From Planctomycetia bacterium (lineage in GTDB: Bacteria > Planctomycetota > Planctomycetia > Gemmatales > Gemmataceae): a stretch of DNA of 5,622 nt. The translations under genes were made by a program, and so were the position numbers. Below, in pieces: positions 5,622-5,622 of this stretch. Within the stretch, counting starts at the first letter, position 1, and every line of letters begins with the position of its first letter. The stretch covers positions 1-5,622 of the forward strand of contig SXHE01000073.1 of assembly GCA_005773755.1 (NCBI GenBank), given 5' to 3'. The notes under the pieces are model-generated. The model did no database searches. It was not told where the DNA came from and saw only the letters and a list, made by a program, of their open reading frames with translations.

Positions 5622-5622
5622 G

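Noticed and set aside
1..5622. tRNA, rRNA or riboswitch genes
   Set aside because: No cloverleaf, rRNA signature or recognised riboswitch core was found; all structured segments are simple G/C hairpins or repeats.

Overview
The window is very GC-rich and its gene set points to a planctomycete, most likely of the Gemmata type. The indicators are a secreted beta-propeller protein opening with the DWPRFRGPNG motif, small secreted proteins of a kind common in that phylum, a large M50 protease/HlyD-like fusion, and G/C-tract intergenic repeats. The assignment rests on recalled family features, not on a database search.

Layout, left to right. Positions 1-213 (-) hold the first 71 codons of clpS, the adaptor of the Clp protease, cut by the window edge. 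A 176-bp divergent intergenic region carries a candidate -10 box for each direction. Next comes a two-gene unit on +: a secreted PQQ-like/BamB-like beta-propeller protein (390-1619) and, 10 nt later behind a good Shine-Dalgarno site that overlaps the upstream stop, a small secreted protein (1630-2229). A near-perfect 26-bp hairpin at 2236-2291 separates this unit from a convergent small secreted lysine-rich protein (2307-2882, -). The 367 bp at 2883-3249 contain no gene, but most of it is a 258-bp inverted-repeat element (2987-3244) with 13-bp perfect termini and nested G/C hairpins. The element stops 5 bp short of the stop codon of the largest gene.

That gene (3250-5511, -) encodes a 753-residue membrane protein. 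It joins a PqqD-like N-terminal domain, an intact site-2-protease core (HEFGH and NANPLMRFDG) and a C-terminal HlyD-like periplasmic adaptor section. Its upstream region (5533-5621) is an array of degenerate 8-nt units, GGGGTGAA on +, with an inverted copy at the window edge.

How the genes work together: the beta-propeller and first small secreted protein look co-transcribed and both act outside the cytoplasm. The protease/adaptor fusion is probably part of an export or membrane-processing system whose partners would lie to the right of the window. ClpS belongs to cytoplasmic N-degron proteolysis and appears unrelated. The most unusual items are the fusion protein, the inverted-repeat element next to it and the octamer array in front of it.
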